A DNA stretch of 64,000 nt from Raineyella sp. LH-20 (GTDB taxonomy: Bacteria > Actinomycetota > Actinomycetes > Propionibacteriales > Propionibacteriaceae), in NCBI RefSeq assembly GCF_033110965.1, contig NZ_CP137003.1, positions 1 through 64,000 on the forward strand. The letters run 5' to 3'. Under the pieces are notes generated by a model that was not told the origin of the DNA, searched no databases, and saw nothing but the letters and a program-made list of their open reading frames with translations. The position numbers and the translations under genes are program-made. Positions 42,717-52,244 of the stretch are shown here, piece by piece. The number at the start of each line of letters is the position of its first letter. Position 1 is the stretch's first letter.

Positions 42717-43295
42717 TCAGGGCAGCCCGCCGAGGATCGCCACCCGGGAGCGCTCGCGGACGTCCCGTAGGAATCCGGAGTCCTCCGCCCACTCCTGCGG
42801 GCTGAGGATCATGGCATTGACCCGGCGACCGACCCGCACCTCGACCTGTTCACAGACATCGTCGACCGCGACCGGATCGGGAGCGCCGATCACCATCATC
42901 TCGATGTCCTCGGGTGCCGGGCCGATCTCGCCCCGTGCCCGGGCGGCGAACGGTCCGTACAGGAAAGCACGATCGATCCGCGGGATCGTGGCGAGGGCAT
43001 CCGCCAGCAGGACGACCGGGCCGGTGCCGATCAACAGGATCTCTCGAAGAGGGGGGACGAGTGGGCTGTGCGGGTTCGCCCGGACCAGCCGGGTCCGTCC
43101 GATCCGGCGTGCCGCCAGCACGCCGGCATCCAGCAGCCGTTCGGCCTCCCGATGCGCCGTCGGGTAGGCCAGTTGCGTACGCTCCGCAAGGTCGGTGAGG
43201 CTCAACTCGTCCTGACTGAGCAACAGCGCGGCCAGCAGGCGCGCCTGTCCCTCCGACCGGAAGATCGGAGCGGCCGGCGGCAGTGCTGTCCTCAT
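42717..43295 (-). CDS. Winged-helix / nucleotidyltransferase-like regulator
   Basis: A 192-residue protein. Residues 10-75 form a MarR/ArsR-like winged helix (QARLLAALLLSQDELSLTDLAERTQLAYPTAHREAERLLDAG in pieces). The rest resembles a DNA-polymerase-beta-type minimal nucleotidyltransferase: FLYGPFAARARGEIGPAPEDIEMMV keeps the G and the D-h-E pair, but the usual GS is GP. Proteins of this build occur as solitary regulators or as antitoxin-like partners of HEPN toxins. No HEPN gene lies beside it, so it stands alone. The start is the ATG at 43295, where the helical domain begins. Role unknown; nucleotidyl transfer is possible but unproven. Confidence 0.68.
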   Translation of the reverse strand: MRTALPPAAPIFRSEGQARLLAALLLSQDELSLTDLAERTQLAYPTAHREAERLLDAGVLAARRIGRTRLVRANPHSPLVPPLREILLIGTGPVVLLADALATIPRIDRAFLYGPFAARARGEIGPAPEDIEMMVIGAPDPVAVDDVCEQVEVRVGRRVNAMILSPQEWAEDSGFLRDVRERSRVAILGGLP

Positions 43296-43483
43296 CCTGC
43301 GGACGCTATTGTCCGCCGACGGCACGGTCAACGGATTCGTGCGCTCCTGGCACACGAACCGCTCGCCCGCCCATCAGGGTCCGGCGAGCCGCCGCTGGTA
43401 GGCCCCGAACAGCACCTCGGGCGCACCGCTGCCCGGTGGCCGGTCGCCGGCCTCCCTCCGGGCTGAGGCCCACCGGTCAGGAC

Positions 43484-45280
43484 TCAGACGGTGGCCTCGA
43501 TCGGCGCCCACGCCGGCCCGTTCTCGGCCAGCGCGTCGTCGAGCTTGGCGAACAGCGGCTCCGGCTTGGCCAGCGGTGTGCCGGCGACGATCGGCTGCGA
43601 CGCCCAGACGGCCGCCGCCGAGGCGTAGTCGCCCATCAGCACCGGATAGTCGGGGCCACCGTCCTCGGAGACCGTACGGACCTCGGGCAGCGCCGCCCAG
43701 ACACCCTCGCCGCCGAGCATCGTGTAGATCTTCTGCGCCGCGTGCGGCAGGAACGGGGTGAACATCACGTTGCAGTCGGCCACCACCTGCAGCACCGTCC
43801 ACAGCACGGTGTCACGGCGGGCCGGATCGTCCTTCAGCTTCCACGGCTCGGTCTCGGAGAGGTACTGGTTCGCCAGGCCGACGATCCGCATCACCTCGGT
43901 GATGCCGTGCTTGAAGTGGCTGTGCGACAGTGCCTCGCCCACGACGTCGAACGCTGCCCGCGAGGCGTCGAGGAGCGTACGGTCCACGTCCTGCAGCTCA
44001 CCGGGCTGCGGGATCGCGCCGACGTTCTTCCATGCCATCGAGACGGCCCGGTTGACCAGGTTGCCCCACTGGGCGGCCAGCTCGGTGTTGTTGCGGCGGA
44101 CGAACTCCTCCCAGGTGAAGTCGGTGTCCTGGTTCTCCGGGCCGGCGACCGCGATGAAGTAGCGCAGGGCGTCCGGGCCGAACTCGCGCAGGAAGTCACC
44201 GACGTAGATCACATGGCCCCGCGACGAGGAGAACTTCGAGCCGCTCATCGTCAGGTACTCCGAGGAGACGACCTCGGTGGGCAGGTCCAGCACGCCGAAC
44301 GTGCCCGGCTCGCCACCGCGATCCCCCTGGCCGTTGTGGCCGAGCAGGATGCCGGGCCAGATGACGGAGTGGAAGACGATGTTGTCCTTGCCCATGAAGT
44401 ACGACGCGACGGTCTCCGGGTCCTGCCACCACGCCTTCCAGGCGTCCGGGTCGCCGGTCCGGGCGGCCCACTCGATGCTCGCCGACAGGTAGCCGATCAC
44501 GGCGTCGAACCAGACGTAGAGCCGCTTCATCGGCTCGTCGCGCCAACCGTCCAGCGGCACCGGGACGCCCCAGTCGAGGTCGCGGGTGATGGCCCGCGGG
44601 CGGAGGTCGTCGATCAGGTGCTGGGAGAACTTGATGACGTTGGGCCGCCAGTCCTCGCGGGTCTTCAGCCACTCGGTCAGCGACTCGGCCAGCGCCGGCA
44701 GGTCGAGGAAGAAGTGCTCGGTCTCGACGAACTGCGGTGTCTCGCCGTTGATCCGGGAGCGCGGGTTCTTCAGGTCGATCGGGTCGAGCTGGTTGCCGCA
44801 GTTGTCGCACTGGTCGCCGCGGGCACTCTCGTAGCCGCAGATCGGACAGGTGCCCTCGATGTAGCGGTCGGGCAGCGTACGCCCGGTCGACGGGCTGATC
44901 GCACCGCGGGTGGGGCGGGCGACCACGTACCCGTTGCGGTGCAGGGACAGGAAGATCTCCTGGGTGACCCGGTAGTGGTTCTTCGTCGTGGTCCGGGTGA
45001 ACAGGTCGTACGACAGGCCGAGCCCCTGCAGGTCCTCGACGATGATCCTGTTGTACTTGTCGGCGAGCTCGCGGACCGGGACGCCCTCGTTCTCGGCCTG
45101 CACGGAGATCGGGGTGCCGTGTTCGTCGGTGCCCGACACCATCAGCACCTGGTGGCCGCTCATCCGCATGTACCGCGCGTAGACATCGGAGGGTACGCCG
45201 AAGCCGGACACATGGCCGATGTGGCGAGGTCCGTTCGCGTACGGCCAGGCAACAGCGGTCAGCACACGGGATGAAGTCAT
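43484..45280 (-). CDS. metG: Methionyl-tRNA synthetase
   Basis: A 598-residue class I synthetase. The HIGH motif is [23 protein letters not shown]. The zinc knuckle uses [23 protein letters not shown] (two CxxC pairs, one zinc-type insert). The signature loop is [13 protein letters not shown], a KFSSS variant of KMSKS common in this enzyme group. The tRNA anticodon-binding helices follow, and there is no C-terminal EMAP-like dimer domain, so it ends soon after the helical part. It is the only methionine-charging gene in view. ATG start at 45280; the longer open frame upstream is noncoding. It is monocistronic, with about 190 bases to the next gene. Confidence 0.96.
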   Translation of the reverse strand: MTSSRVLTAVAWPYANGPRHIGHVSGFGVPSDVYARYMRMSGHQVLMVSGTDEHGTPISVQAENEGVPVRELADKYNRIIVEDLQGLGLSYDLFTRTTTKNHYRVTQEIFLSLHRNGYVVARPTRGAISPSTGRTLPDRYIEGTCPICGYESARGDQCDNCGNQLDPIDLKNPRSRINGETPQFVETEHFFLDLPALAESLTEWLKTREDWRPNVIKFSQHLIDDLRPRAITRDLDWGVPVPLDGWRDEPMKRLYVWFDAVIGYLSASIEWAARTGDPDAWKAWWQDPETVASYFMGKDNIVFHSVIWPGILLGHNGQGDRGGEPGTFGVLDLPTEVVSSEYLTMSGSKFSSSRGHVIYVGDFLREFGPDALRYFIAVAGPENQDTDFTWEEFVRRNNTELAAQWGNLVNRAVSMAWKNVGAIPQPGELQDVDRTLLDASRAAFDVVGEALSHSHFKHGITEVMRIVGLANQYLSETEPWKLKDDPARRDTVLWTVLQVVADCNVMFTPFLPHAAQKIYTMLGGEGVWAALPEVRTVSEDGGPDYPVLMGDYASAAAVWASQPIVAGTPLAKPEPLFAKLDDALAENGPAWAPIEATV

Positions 45281-45521
45281 GGGCCACAGGATATCGCCCG
45301 TCGCTGCGGTCCCGACGCCGGCGATACCCTCCGGAAGCCGCACCGGATCGTACGCCGGATGTGGTCCGCCGATCCCCCGGACCGACCTCTCGTCGGCGGC
45401 CCCCACGCGCGGACCGGAGCCGTACGTCCGGCGCGACGTACGGTGCGAATCGCGTGCCGTCCGGCCGACCGGCGGACGCATGGATCGGGTCGGGCATCGT
45501 GCGGGCTGACATACTCGGGCC

Positions 45522-46046
45522 ATGGAGAGCTTCGTCGTGCACATCGACCGCAAACGGTGGGCGGACATGCGGCGCAACGGCAGGATCGGACTGATCGGTT
45601 CGATCCTGATCGGCATCGGCGGCGGGGCGTGGCTCATCGTGGCGGCGTTCGTCGGCGCGCGGCAGACCAGCCTGGTGCCCGGCATCCTGCTGGTCCTGCT
45701 GGGCATCGGCGCCGGCTGGTCGTTCCGGCAGCGGCAGCGCCACCCGATCAGCGACAGCGGCTCGCCGGAGCTGCTCACCCTCGACCGCGAGGGACTGCGG
45801 CTCGATCCGGGCGAGGGAGCCGATCTCGTCACGCGGGCCTGGGGCGCGTTCAGCGTGAGCTGGCTGCACCGTTCCGGGAGCTACCTCGAGGTGGTCCCCG
45901 AGGGACTCCCGGCCGGACGGTGGCCGGTGATCGTGATCGACGTGACCCGGCAGGCCCTGGCGGCCGCGATCACCGAGCTGTCCGGCGGGACGGCCTCACT
46001 CGGTGACGGTTCGCGGCCGCCGCGGCCGCGTCGCACCGACCGCTGA
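45522..46046 (+). CDS. Small two-helix membrane protein, unknown
   Basis: A 174-residue protein with two hydrophobic helices at about residues 22-42 and 50-68. A 105-residue hydrophilic domain follows, with [30 protein letters not shown]. The layout resembles membrane-anchored PH-like proteins of actinobacteria, in which a helical pair is followed by a small beta domain. I cannot assign a family. The stop codon lies within the first of three 29-base tandem repeats that fill the 3' gap. Start ATG at [13 protein letters not shown]. It faces away from metG and converges on telA. Confidence 0.55.
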   Translation: MESFVVHIDRKRWADMRRNGRIGLIGSILIGIGGGAWLIVAAFVGARQTSLVPGILLVLLGIGAGWSFRQRQRHPISDSGSPELLTLDREGLRLDPGEGADLVTRAWGAFSVSWLHRSGSYLEVVPEGLPAGRWPVIVIDVTRQALAAAITELSGGTASLGDGSRPPRPRRTDR

Positions 46047-46127
46047 CGCCTCGCACCGGCGGGCCCGACCGCTGACGCCTCCCGCCGGCGGGCCCGACCG
46101 CTGACGCCTCCCGCCGGCGGGCCCGAC
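46041..46127. repeat. Three 29-bp tandem repeats, overlapping a stop codon
   Basis: CGCTGACGCCT begins at 46041, 46070 and 46099, an exact 29-base period, each followed by a CGCCGGCGGGCCCGAC block. The first unit carries the stop of the two-helix protein. A second pair of units, GGTGCACGGCACCG, follows at about 46142 and 46166 with a 24-base period. Confidence 0.85.
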
Positions 46128-46221
46128 CGCCGCGTCCGGGCGGTGCACGGCACCGGGCCCGCCGTGGTGCACGGCACCGAGCCCGCAGCAGTGGGCAACA
46201 CCGGCCGCGGTCGCAGACCCG

Positions 46222-47604
46222 TCAGCGCGTAGCCGGCTGCGCCAACCGGGTCGACTGCTCCAGCACCGCCTCGGGCAGGTGCGGCATCGTCGGCAGGGCG
46301 AGCGGCTCCTCGGCCTTGGTCACCAGCTCGACGACCGTCCCGGCCAGCTTGTCGGAGGACTGGCTGATCGAGTGCTGCGCCGCGATCAGCGCGTTGACCA
46401 CGTCCTGGCGTGCCTGGTGACCGTACGTCACCGCATCGATCATCGACTCGGCCTGCTGGTCGAGGGAGGTCGCCACCTCGAGGATCGTCTCGGGGCGCAG
46501 TGTCGGGGTCTGGATGGTCCGGGCGACCTCCCCCACCGTACGACCGGACGCCTGGGCGTACGCCTGCAGGACGTCGTTCGCGCCGTCGGCGACCACCTGC
46601 TGCATCTCGGCGGCCTGCTGGGCCTGCAGCAGCAGGCCCCACTGGGCGATGGTGAGCTTCATCGTCGGGATGGTCAGGTTCACCAGCAGGGCGAGGCGCT
46701 GCCCCAGCCCGTAGTGCAGCGAGCGGGTGTTGCGCACCTGGGGGGAGGTCGACCAGGCGACGAAGAGGCGCTGCTGGAACTCGTTGATCCGCACCTCCAT
46801 CGCCTGGATGAACTCGGCGATCCGGTTGCGCAGCTCCTCCTTGTCGCGCTTGTCGGGATCAGCCGGGTCGACGACGATGCCCTGCAGGGTGCGGGACGCC
46901 TCGTCGCGGACCGTCTCCATCACCGCGATGGCACCGACGAGCTGGCTGATCGACTGCTCGTTGGCCCGGTAGAGCTCATCGCAGAGCACCACGTTGCGCT
47001 TCAGCTCGCGCTGCTTGTCGACGAGCTGGCCGGCGATCCGGTCCAACTGCTGCTCGACCGTACGCGATTCCTCGAAGAGCATCTCGACGAAATCGCGGCC
47101 CCGGCGGAAGACGCCCCGGACCGAGTCCATGAAGCGGTCGAACGCTTCGCGGACGTCGGGGGCGTTGGGGTCGTAGCGCTTCCGGAACGACCGCATCGAG
47201 TCGTTGATCTGCTTCATCATCGCGGTCAGTTCGGGGATCTCGACCGGGCCGAGCTCGCGGAAGATCCGGTTGACCTGCATGTTCACCGCGTCGATGGCCT
47301 GGTTACCGAACTCCGCCATCACCTCGGTGTTGTTGAGCATCTTCGGGAACAGCTGCGCGCCCGCCGTACGGGCCTGTTCCTGCTGGCCTGCCGACAGCAT
47401 CGCCAGGCAACTGAACTGGCCCGGAGCCTGACCGGGCAGGGCGACGTCGGCGGCGGACTCGCCACCGATCCGCACCTCCCCCGCACCGGACTTCTGGTCG
47501 TGCAGCAACTGGTCGGCGACGGTGGCGAGGGCGGAGTCGGCGGCGCCGGCGGCCGGCGGCGCACCACCGGTGAGGGCGCCGAAGTCGATGGACATCTCGG
47601 ACAT
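46222..47604 (-). CDS. telA: TelA-family (toxic anion resistance) protein
   Basis: A 460-residue soluble, mostly helical protein of the TelA/YceH family, linked to tellurite and other stress resistance and to Ter systems. After a Gly/Ala N-terminus come long helices with FGNQAIDAVNMQVNRIFRELG, LFEESRTVEQQLDRIAGQLVDKQRELKRNVVLCDELYRAN, and RSLHYGLGQRLALLVNLTIPTMKLTIAQWGLLLQAQQAAE in pieces, all typical. No membrane helix. It is the last gene of a four-gene operon after an XpaC-like protein and two solute-binding proteins, one bearing a VWA domain. XpaC and TelA genes are paired in Bacillus, which supports the assignment. Molecular function is not established for the family. Confidence 0.9.
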   Translation of the reverse strand: MSEMSIDFGALTGGAPPAAGAADSALATVADQLLHDQKSGAGEVRIGGESAADVALPGQAPGQFSCLAMLSAGQQEQARTAGAQLFPKMLNNTEVMAEFGNQAIDAVNMQVNRIFRELGPVEIPELTAMMKQINDSMRSFRKRYDPNAPDVREAFDRFMDSVRGVFRRGRDFVEMLFEESRTVEQQLDRIAGQLVDKQRELKRNVVLCDELYRANEQSISQLVGAIAVMETVRDEASRTLQGIVVDPADPDKRDKEELRNRIAEFIQAMEVRINEFQQRLFVAWSTSPQVRNTRSLHYGLGQRLALLVNLTIPTMKLTIAQWGLLLQAQQAAEMQQVVADGANDVLQAYAQASGRTVGEVARTIQTPTLRPETILEVATSLDQQAESMIDAVTYGHQARQDVVNALIAAQHSISQSSDKLAGTVVELVTKAEEPLALPTMPHLPEAVLEQSTRLAQPATR

Positions 47605-47644
47605 GGGCTGCTCCTGTCGGAAGGGCGGTGGTAGGGACGGCGTG

Positions 47645-48769
47645 TCAGCCGCAGGTCGTACGGTCCTGCAGGCAGCCCAGTAGGGCCAGGGTCACCTCGG
47701 AGTTCGGCGCCGGGATCGTACGGAACTGCGGTGCGAGCGGGATCTGGGAGAAGTCAGCGACGTTGTTCAGCCCGGCGTTGGTGGCCGACCGGAAGCCGTA
47801 GCGCTTCCAAGCCAGGGTCTGCAGGTCCTCGTCCTGGAGAGCGTCGATCAACCGTCCGGCGTCGGCGTTCAGCGCCAGCACCGGATGGTCGGAGTAGATC
47901 GTCGGCTCCGGGTAGAGGATCCGCACCTCCTTCAGCACCGCGTCGGAGCGGGGCCCGGAGGTCACCTGCTGGATGATCTGGTTCTCGTAGCCGGCGTAGA
48001 GCGGCGCCTGGTACTCGCCGCCCTGGGTGAGCCACTGGCGGAAGCCGTTGTCGGAGGACGTCGCCTGGAGGCCCTGGGCGTCGTAGATCGTGCGCATCGT
48101 CGGCAGCGCCCGGCGTGCCTCCTCCGGGGTGGGCGGCCGCGAGGCGTCGGGCGTCGCGACCATGGTCAGCTCCAGCTGGGCGAGGGTGAAGCCCGAGTTG
48201 GACTTCACCGGGTCGGTGGAGGAGATGTTGATCGGGCCCTTCAGGTTGCCGGCCTGCAGGGCCTGCCAGGTCCCGCCCTTCAGCGCCTGGTCCAGCAGCA
48301 GCGCGCGGGCATCGACGATGTAGTGGGTGCCGTTGCGCTGCTCGACCAGCCCGGCCTTGACCAGGGCATCGGTGCCCTGGGGCCCGGCGTAGACCACCTC
48401 CGGCGACTGCAGCGCCGTCTCCGCGCGGTACTGGGCGAACGCGCCCGGATGCTTGGCCTCGAACACGTGTTGGGCCGACGCGCTGGACGGCCACAGACAG
48501 TCCCAGCCGCGCTGCGTGATCTCGTCGGTCGACATCAGCACCTGGTCGTACGAGCCCATCGACTGCCAGGTGACGGTAAGTCCATAGCGGTCCTTGAGGA
48601 TACGTACGACGTCCGGGTCGTGCATGAAATCGGACTTCTCCGAACCGCCGACGCAGCTGATGGTCACCGGCGCGACCCGATTCTGTTGGCGGATCACCAG
48701 GTATCCGCCGGCCACCAGCACCACCAGTACGAGTGCCAGGCCGATGAAGAACATGCCGCGATGGCGCAT
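47645..48769 (-). CDS. Membrane-anchored solute-binding-fold protein
   Basis: A 374-residue protein with one N-terminal membrane helix (about residues 6-25) and no lipobox. It has a periplasmic-binding-protein-like outer domain. The ligand-site style motif SSTDPVKSNSGFTLAQLEL resembles the NPTQSNSGATTLL motif in the VWA lipoprotein two genes upstream, so the two chains are probably homologous in that domain. SCVGGSEKSDF and DEITQRGWDCLWPSSASAQHVFEAKHPG follow the same plan. No ABC permease or ATPase is nearby. The gene begins one base after the XpaC-like gene and ends 40 bases before telA, inside the four-gene operon. Ligand and partner unknown. Confidence 0.75.
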   Translation of the reverse strand: MRHRGMFFIGLALVLVVLVAGGYLVIRQQNRVAPVTISCVGGSEKSDFMHDPDVVRILKDRYGLTVTWQSMGSYDQVLMSTDEITQRGWDCLWPSSASAQHVFEAKHPGAFAQYRAETALQSPEVVYAGPQGTDALVKAGLVEQRNGTHYIVDARALLLDQALKGGTWQALQAGNLKGPINISSTDPVKSNSGFTLAQLELTMVATPDASRPPTPEEARRALPTMRTIYDAQGLQATSSDNGFRQWLTQGGEYQAPLYAGYENQIIQQVTSGPRSDAVLKEVRILYPEPTIYSDHPVLALNADAGRLIDALQDEDLQTLAWKRYGFRSATNAGLNNVADFSQIPLAPQFRTIPAPNSEVTLALLGCLQDRTTCG

Positions 48770-48770
48770 C

Positions 48771-49385
48771 TCAACCTCCCAGGGTCGGTAGCTCGGGGGG
48801 TGCCACGGTGTCCAGGTTGGCCTGGTACTCGGCCATCTCCCCCTGGTTGACGAGACGGATGCTGTCGAGGGCGAACTGGTCGAAGCGTTCGACCGCCGCC
48901 CGCCCGTCCGCCAGCAGCCGTGGCGCGTCGGTGTAGTAGGTGGGGTGCTGCTCGATGTCGGCGTACTTCTCGACCAGGCCGAGCAGGCTGGTGACGTGCC
49001 CGCCGAATCGGGCGGCCGAGGAGTAGAGGCTGCTCGGCTGGGTCTCGGCGATCCGGTCGAGCAACTCGGGCACCACCTCCCCGGCGCGGGCGACGGCGGC
49101 GCGGACCTGGGGGTCACGGATCCGGCGGGCCGCCCCGGCGAGCTGCTGCAGGGTCGCCTCGACCTCGCGCACCCGGGCCCGGGCGTCGCTGCTGTAGTCG
49201 TCCTGTTGCCGCTGGTGCTCGGAGCGGGCCAGCATCAGATAGATCCCGGTCGCCCCGACCGCCGCCAACAGCACCGGCGCGCCCAGCCGCAGCGCCGGTC
49301 CGGCGCCGGACAACAGGAGGAAGAACACCGCGAAGACCGCGATCGCCACCAGGATCGCCAACGGTGCGGCGAGCCGTCGGATCAC
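48771..49385 (-). CDS. XpaC-like two-helix protein
   Basis: A 204-residue protein with two membrane helices at the N-terminus (about 8-27 and 33-51), then about 140 residues of coiled-coil helix: SEHQRQQDDYSSDARARVREVEATLQQLAGAARRIRDPQVR in pieces. This layout and its place before telA match the XpaC family. That family is named for 5-bromo-4-chloroindolyl phosphate hydrolysis, with no proven enzyme activity. Direct sequence similarity is weak by eye. The start codon is a GTG overlapping the VWA gene's stop (GTGA), so it is translationally coupled. It likely bridges the membrane-bound binding proteins and cytoplasmic TelA; that is inference. Confidence 0.6.
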   Translation of the reverse strand: MIRRLAAPLAILVAIAVFAVFFLLLSGAGPALRLGAPVLLAAVGATGIYLMLARSEHQRQQDDYSSDARARVREVEATLQQLAGAARRIRDPQVRAAVARAGEVVPELLDRIAETQPSSLYSSAARFGGHVTSLLGLVEKYADIEQHPTYYTDAPRLLADGRAAVERFDQFALDSIRLVNQGEMAEYQANLDTVAPPELPTLGG

Positions 49386-51031
49386 TTGTACCCCGCTGCC
49401 TCGCGCAGTGCCGAGACCAGGTCGTCCGACTCCACGTACGCCCCGCCGCTGGCCTGTGCGACGGCGGTGAGCTGCTCAGGGTCGGCGTCACCGAAGGCGA
49501 TCGCCACCACCGGCACGCCGGCCGCGCGGACCCGGTCCTGACCGGCCTTCGCACTGCCGGAGGACTGGCCGTCGGACATCACCACGATGAGCTTCTTGCG
49601 TCCCGGCTCGGTGTCGCGGGCCAGCGCGGCGACGGCGTCGTCGAGGCAGCGGTACATGTTGGTGCCGCCGCCCGGCTCGTAGCCGGTGACATCGGCTTCC
49701 AGCTGCCGCATCCGCGCCGGGTCGTTGCCGTCCACGGTGAACGGGCCGGCCGCTTGGTGGTCGTTGAAGACCGCCACGGTGGTGCGGTCCTCCGGGCCGG
49801 TCTGCAGCAGGTTGAGCCTGGCCTGGTCCGGGTCGAAGATCTGGTGCGCGGCCTCCTTCACCCCGTCCCAGCCGTCGCCGGACATCGAGCCGGAGCCGTC
49901 CAGGCAGTAGTACGTGGTCACCGGTCGGCGGTAGCGAGTGTGATAGCGCTCGAGCACCTGCTCGATCACCGCCGCGGACGGGTAGCTGATGCCCTGTTCG
50001 CGGATGTCGGTCTTGATCCCCCAGGCCGGGTCGAACACGGTCGTGTCGGGCTGGTCGAGGGTCAGTCCGATGGAATCGGCCGGCCGCCGCCCGAGGTGCA
50101 GCAGGTCCCGGCGGGCCTTCGGGTCGTTCAGCAGGTGGTCCTGCAGCTCGGAGAAGATCTTCTCCTTGGCCGCGTCGGCCTCGCCGGTCGGCAGGAAGCC
50201 GAACGGGGCGTCGCTGATCGCCAGCGCCCCCTCCGGGTAGACCGCGTAGAACGGCTCCTTGCCCTGCGCCACCAGCTGCTGGTTCTGCTCGATCACCAGC
50301 GCCTCGTAGGTGAACACGGCGTCGCACTGGTCGGGCGCGTCGACACACTCCTGCATCATCGTGCCGGTCGACGGTGGCGTACGGTCCATCGACTGGACGA
50401 AGGTGGTGATGCCCTGGTCGACCTGTGGGGAGTCGAGCTGGGCGGCGGTCAGCGGCTGGCCGGGCCCGTTGCCGGCGAAGTGGTTCATGAAGGCCAGCAG
50501 TGTCGTCGCGCCGGAGTTGGACTGGGTCGGGTTGGTCGACCAGATGTGGGGGTCGCCGCTCTGGATGGCGGTCAGCACATCGCCCACCGTCACCTGCGGC
50601 CTGTCGGTGAGTCCGAGCCGCTGCATCGCCGACCGGCGGCCGGCGAAGACGACCGGGGTGACGAACATCGACCGGGTGTCACGCAGCCTGCCCTGGGAAT
50701 CGCCGATCTGCGCGAACACCGAGGAGGCGAACCAGTAGGCGTCGTACGTCGTCGACCCGGACTGGAGCGCCCGTGCCTGGTCCACCGAGCCGAGCAGTGT
50801 GTAGTCGCAGGTGTAGCGCTGGGCCGTGCACCACGGCACGACGATCTGGTCGAGGATGGCCTTCTGCTCCGAGCCGGCGACGATCCGCAGCGTACGGTCG
50901 GCCGGTCCGCCGCGACCTCCTGCGCCGGAGTTCCCGCCGCCTCCCCCGCCGCCACACGCCGTCAGTCCGAGGACGAGGGCGAGAGCGAGGGTGGCGCCGA
51001 GCGCACCGAGGGTCCGTCGACGTGGGGGCAT
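49382..51031 (-). CDS. Lipoprotein with solute-binding domain and VWA domain
   Basis: A 549-residue exported lipoprotein. The signal peptide ends with a lipobox LTAC, with Cys26 the lipid-carrying residue, followed by a run of glycines. Residues about 46-345 form a solute-binding-like domain (LRIVAGSEQKAILDQIV, SGDPHIWSTNPTQSNSGATTLL). From about 370 a von Willebrand factor A domain begins, with a perfect MIDAS: Asp378, Ser380 and Ser382 in YYCLDGSGSMSG, and a later VVMSDGQSSGS. VWA domains bind metal and partner proteins. The pairing of a ligand-binding and a VWA module in one lipoprotein suggests a sensor or surface receptor. It leads the operon ending in telA. Ligand unknown. Confidence 0.85.
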   Translation of the reverse strand: MPPRRRTLGALGATLALALVLGLTACGGGGGGGNSGAGGRGGPADRTLRIVAGSEQKAILDQIVVPWCTAQRYTCDYTLLGSVDQARALQSGSTTYDAYWFASSVFAQIGDSQGRLRDTRSMFVTPVVFAGRRSAMQRLGLTDRPQVTVGDVLTAIQSGDPHIWSTNPTQSNSGATTLLAFMNHFAGNGPGQPLTAAQLDSPQVDQGITTFVQSMDRTPPSTGTMMQECVDAPDQCDAVFTYEALVIEQNQQLVAQGKEPFYAVYPEGALAISDAPFGFLPTGEADAAKEKIFSELQDHLLNDPKARRDLLHLGRRPADSIGLTLDQPDTTVFDPAWGIKTDIREQGISYPSAAVIEQVLERYHTRYRRPVTTYYCLDGSGSMSGDGWDGVKEAAHQIFDPDQARLNLLQTGPEDRTTVAVFNDHQAAGPFTVDGNDPARMRQLEADVTGYEPGGGTNMYRCLDDAVAALARDTEPGRKKLIVVMSDGQSSGSAKAGQDRVRAAGVPVVAIAFGDADPEQLTAVAQASGGAYVESDDLVSALREAAGYK

Positions 51032-51107
51032 GCCCCCATGCTGACCGATAAGGGGGCCCTGAGAGGGGATCCAACCCGTGAACTGATGGTGAACGCTACG
51101 TGTCGAG

Positions 51108-52244
51108 TCAGGCGGCCCCGCCGACCCCGGCGGCGTGCGGCCAGGTCATCGCCACATGGTCGGCGATCCGCCGGCGGGTGTCCTCGTCGACGAACGCCGC
51201 CCGGACGGCCCGGTCGACGGTGGTGCGGACGTCATCCAGGGTCCAGCCGAACGTCTCCACCAGCAGCGCGTACTCCCGGCTCAGCGTCGTACGGCTGACC
51301 AGCCGGTTGTCGCAGGAGATCGTCACCTCGAAGCCCAACCGGTGCAGCCGGTCGACCGGGTGGTCGGCCGGCCGAGCGGCGATCCCGGTCTGCAGGTTGG
51401 ACGACAGGCACACCTCCAGCGGCACGTGTCGGTCACGGACCATTGCGGCGGTCTCGCCGAGCACCGGCACCGATCCGGACAGGTCGATGTCCTCGATCAG
51501 TCGCACACCGTGCCCGATCCGGTCGGCGTGGCACACGTCGACGGCCTCCCACACGGACTCGGGCCCCACCGCCTCACCGGCGTGGATCGTGTACGGGAGG
51601 CCGACCCGCTCCAGGTAGCGGAACGCGTCGAGCTGCCGGCTGGCCGGGTGACCCGCCTCGGCGCCGGCGATGTCGTACCCGGCGACCAGGTCCTCCTCGT
51701 GGCGGGCGGCGAGCTCGGCGATCTCCAGGCCGCGGTCGGCGTGACGCATGGCGGTGAGCAACTGGCGGACGATGATCGGATGACCGTCGCGGCGGGCGGC
51801 GGCCATCCCGTCCTTCAGTCCGGCGCCGACCGCCCGGACGGTCGCTGCGAGGGTCAGGCCGTGGCGCTGGTGCTGCTCCGGCGCCCAGCGGGCCTCGGCG
51901 TACACCACGCCGTCGTCCACCTGGTCGAGGACGAACTCGTACGCCACCCGGCGCAGCGCTTCCTCGGTCTGCATGGCGGCGACGGTGTGCTCGAAAGTCT
52001 CCAGGTAGCGCTCCAGCGAGCCGCTGTTGGCCGCCTCGAAGAACCACTCGGCGAGTGCCGTCGGGGTGTCGGCGGGCAGCGGATGACCGACCGCGGCGGC
52101 CAGCTCCAGCAGGGTCCGTGGCCGCAGCCCGCCGTCCAGGTGATCGTGCAGGGCGACCTTGGGCAGCGCCCTCAGGCGGGCACTGTCGAGCGGGCGGGCG
52201 GTGGTGCGGGCATCGGCGGCGTCGCCGAGATCCGTGGCGGTCAC
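51108..52244 (-). CDS. add: Adenosine deaminase
   Basis: A 378-residue zinc-dependent adenosine deaminase that converts adenosine to inosine. The metal-binding HDHLDGGLRPRT opening (His-x-His), the IHAGEAVGPESVWEAVDVCHADRIGHG segment with the catalytic Glu and His, and late TISCDNRLVS with the metal Asp are all present. The start GTG overlaps the stop of the cytidine deaminase gene (GTGA), so the pair is coupled. Adenosine could come from the sahH product, and inosine would be the substrate of the deoD phosphorylase. The add-cdd order on one strand matches Rv3313c and Rv3315c. Confidence 0.95.
   Translation of the reverse strand: MTATDLGDAADARTTARPLDSARLRALPKVALHDHLDGGLRPRTLLELAAAVGHPLPADTPTALAEWFFEAANSGSLERYLETFEHTVAAMQTEEALRRVAYEFVLDQVDDGVVYAEARWAPEQHQRHGLTLAATVRAVGAGLKDGMAAARRDGHPIIVRQLLTAMRHADRGLEIAELAARHEEDLVAGYDIAGAEAGHPASRQLDAFRYLERVGLPYTIHAGEAVGPESVWEAVDVCHADRIGHGVRLIEDIDLSGSVPVLGETAAMVRDRHVPLEVCLSSNLQTGIAARPADHPVDRLHRLGFEVTISCDNRLVSRTTLSREYALLVETFGWTLDDVRTTVDRAVRAAFVDEDTRRRIADHVAMTWPHAAGVGGAA

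Noticed and set aside
43374-43424. Possible gene remnant ending APEVLFGAYQRRLAGP on the minus strand
   Set aside because: Only about 16 residues look protein-like and the frame upstream is a shadow of metG. Not enough to call a pseudogene.
45281-45521. T-box or other leader upstream of metG
   Set aside because: No T-box core (TGGNACC-type) is visible, and the region is plain GC-rich spacer.
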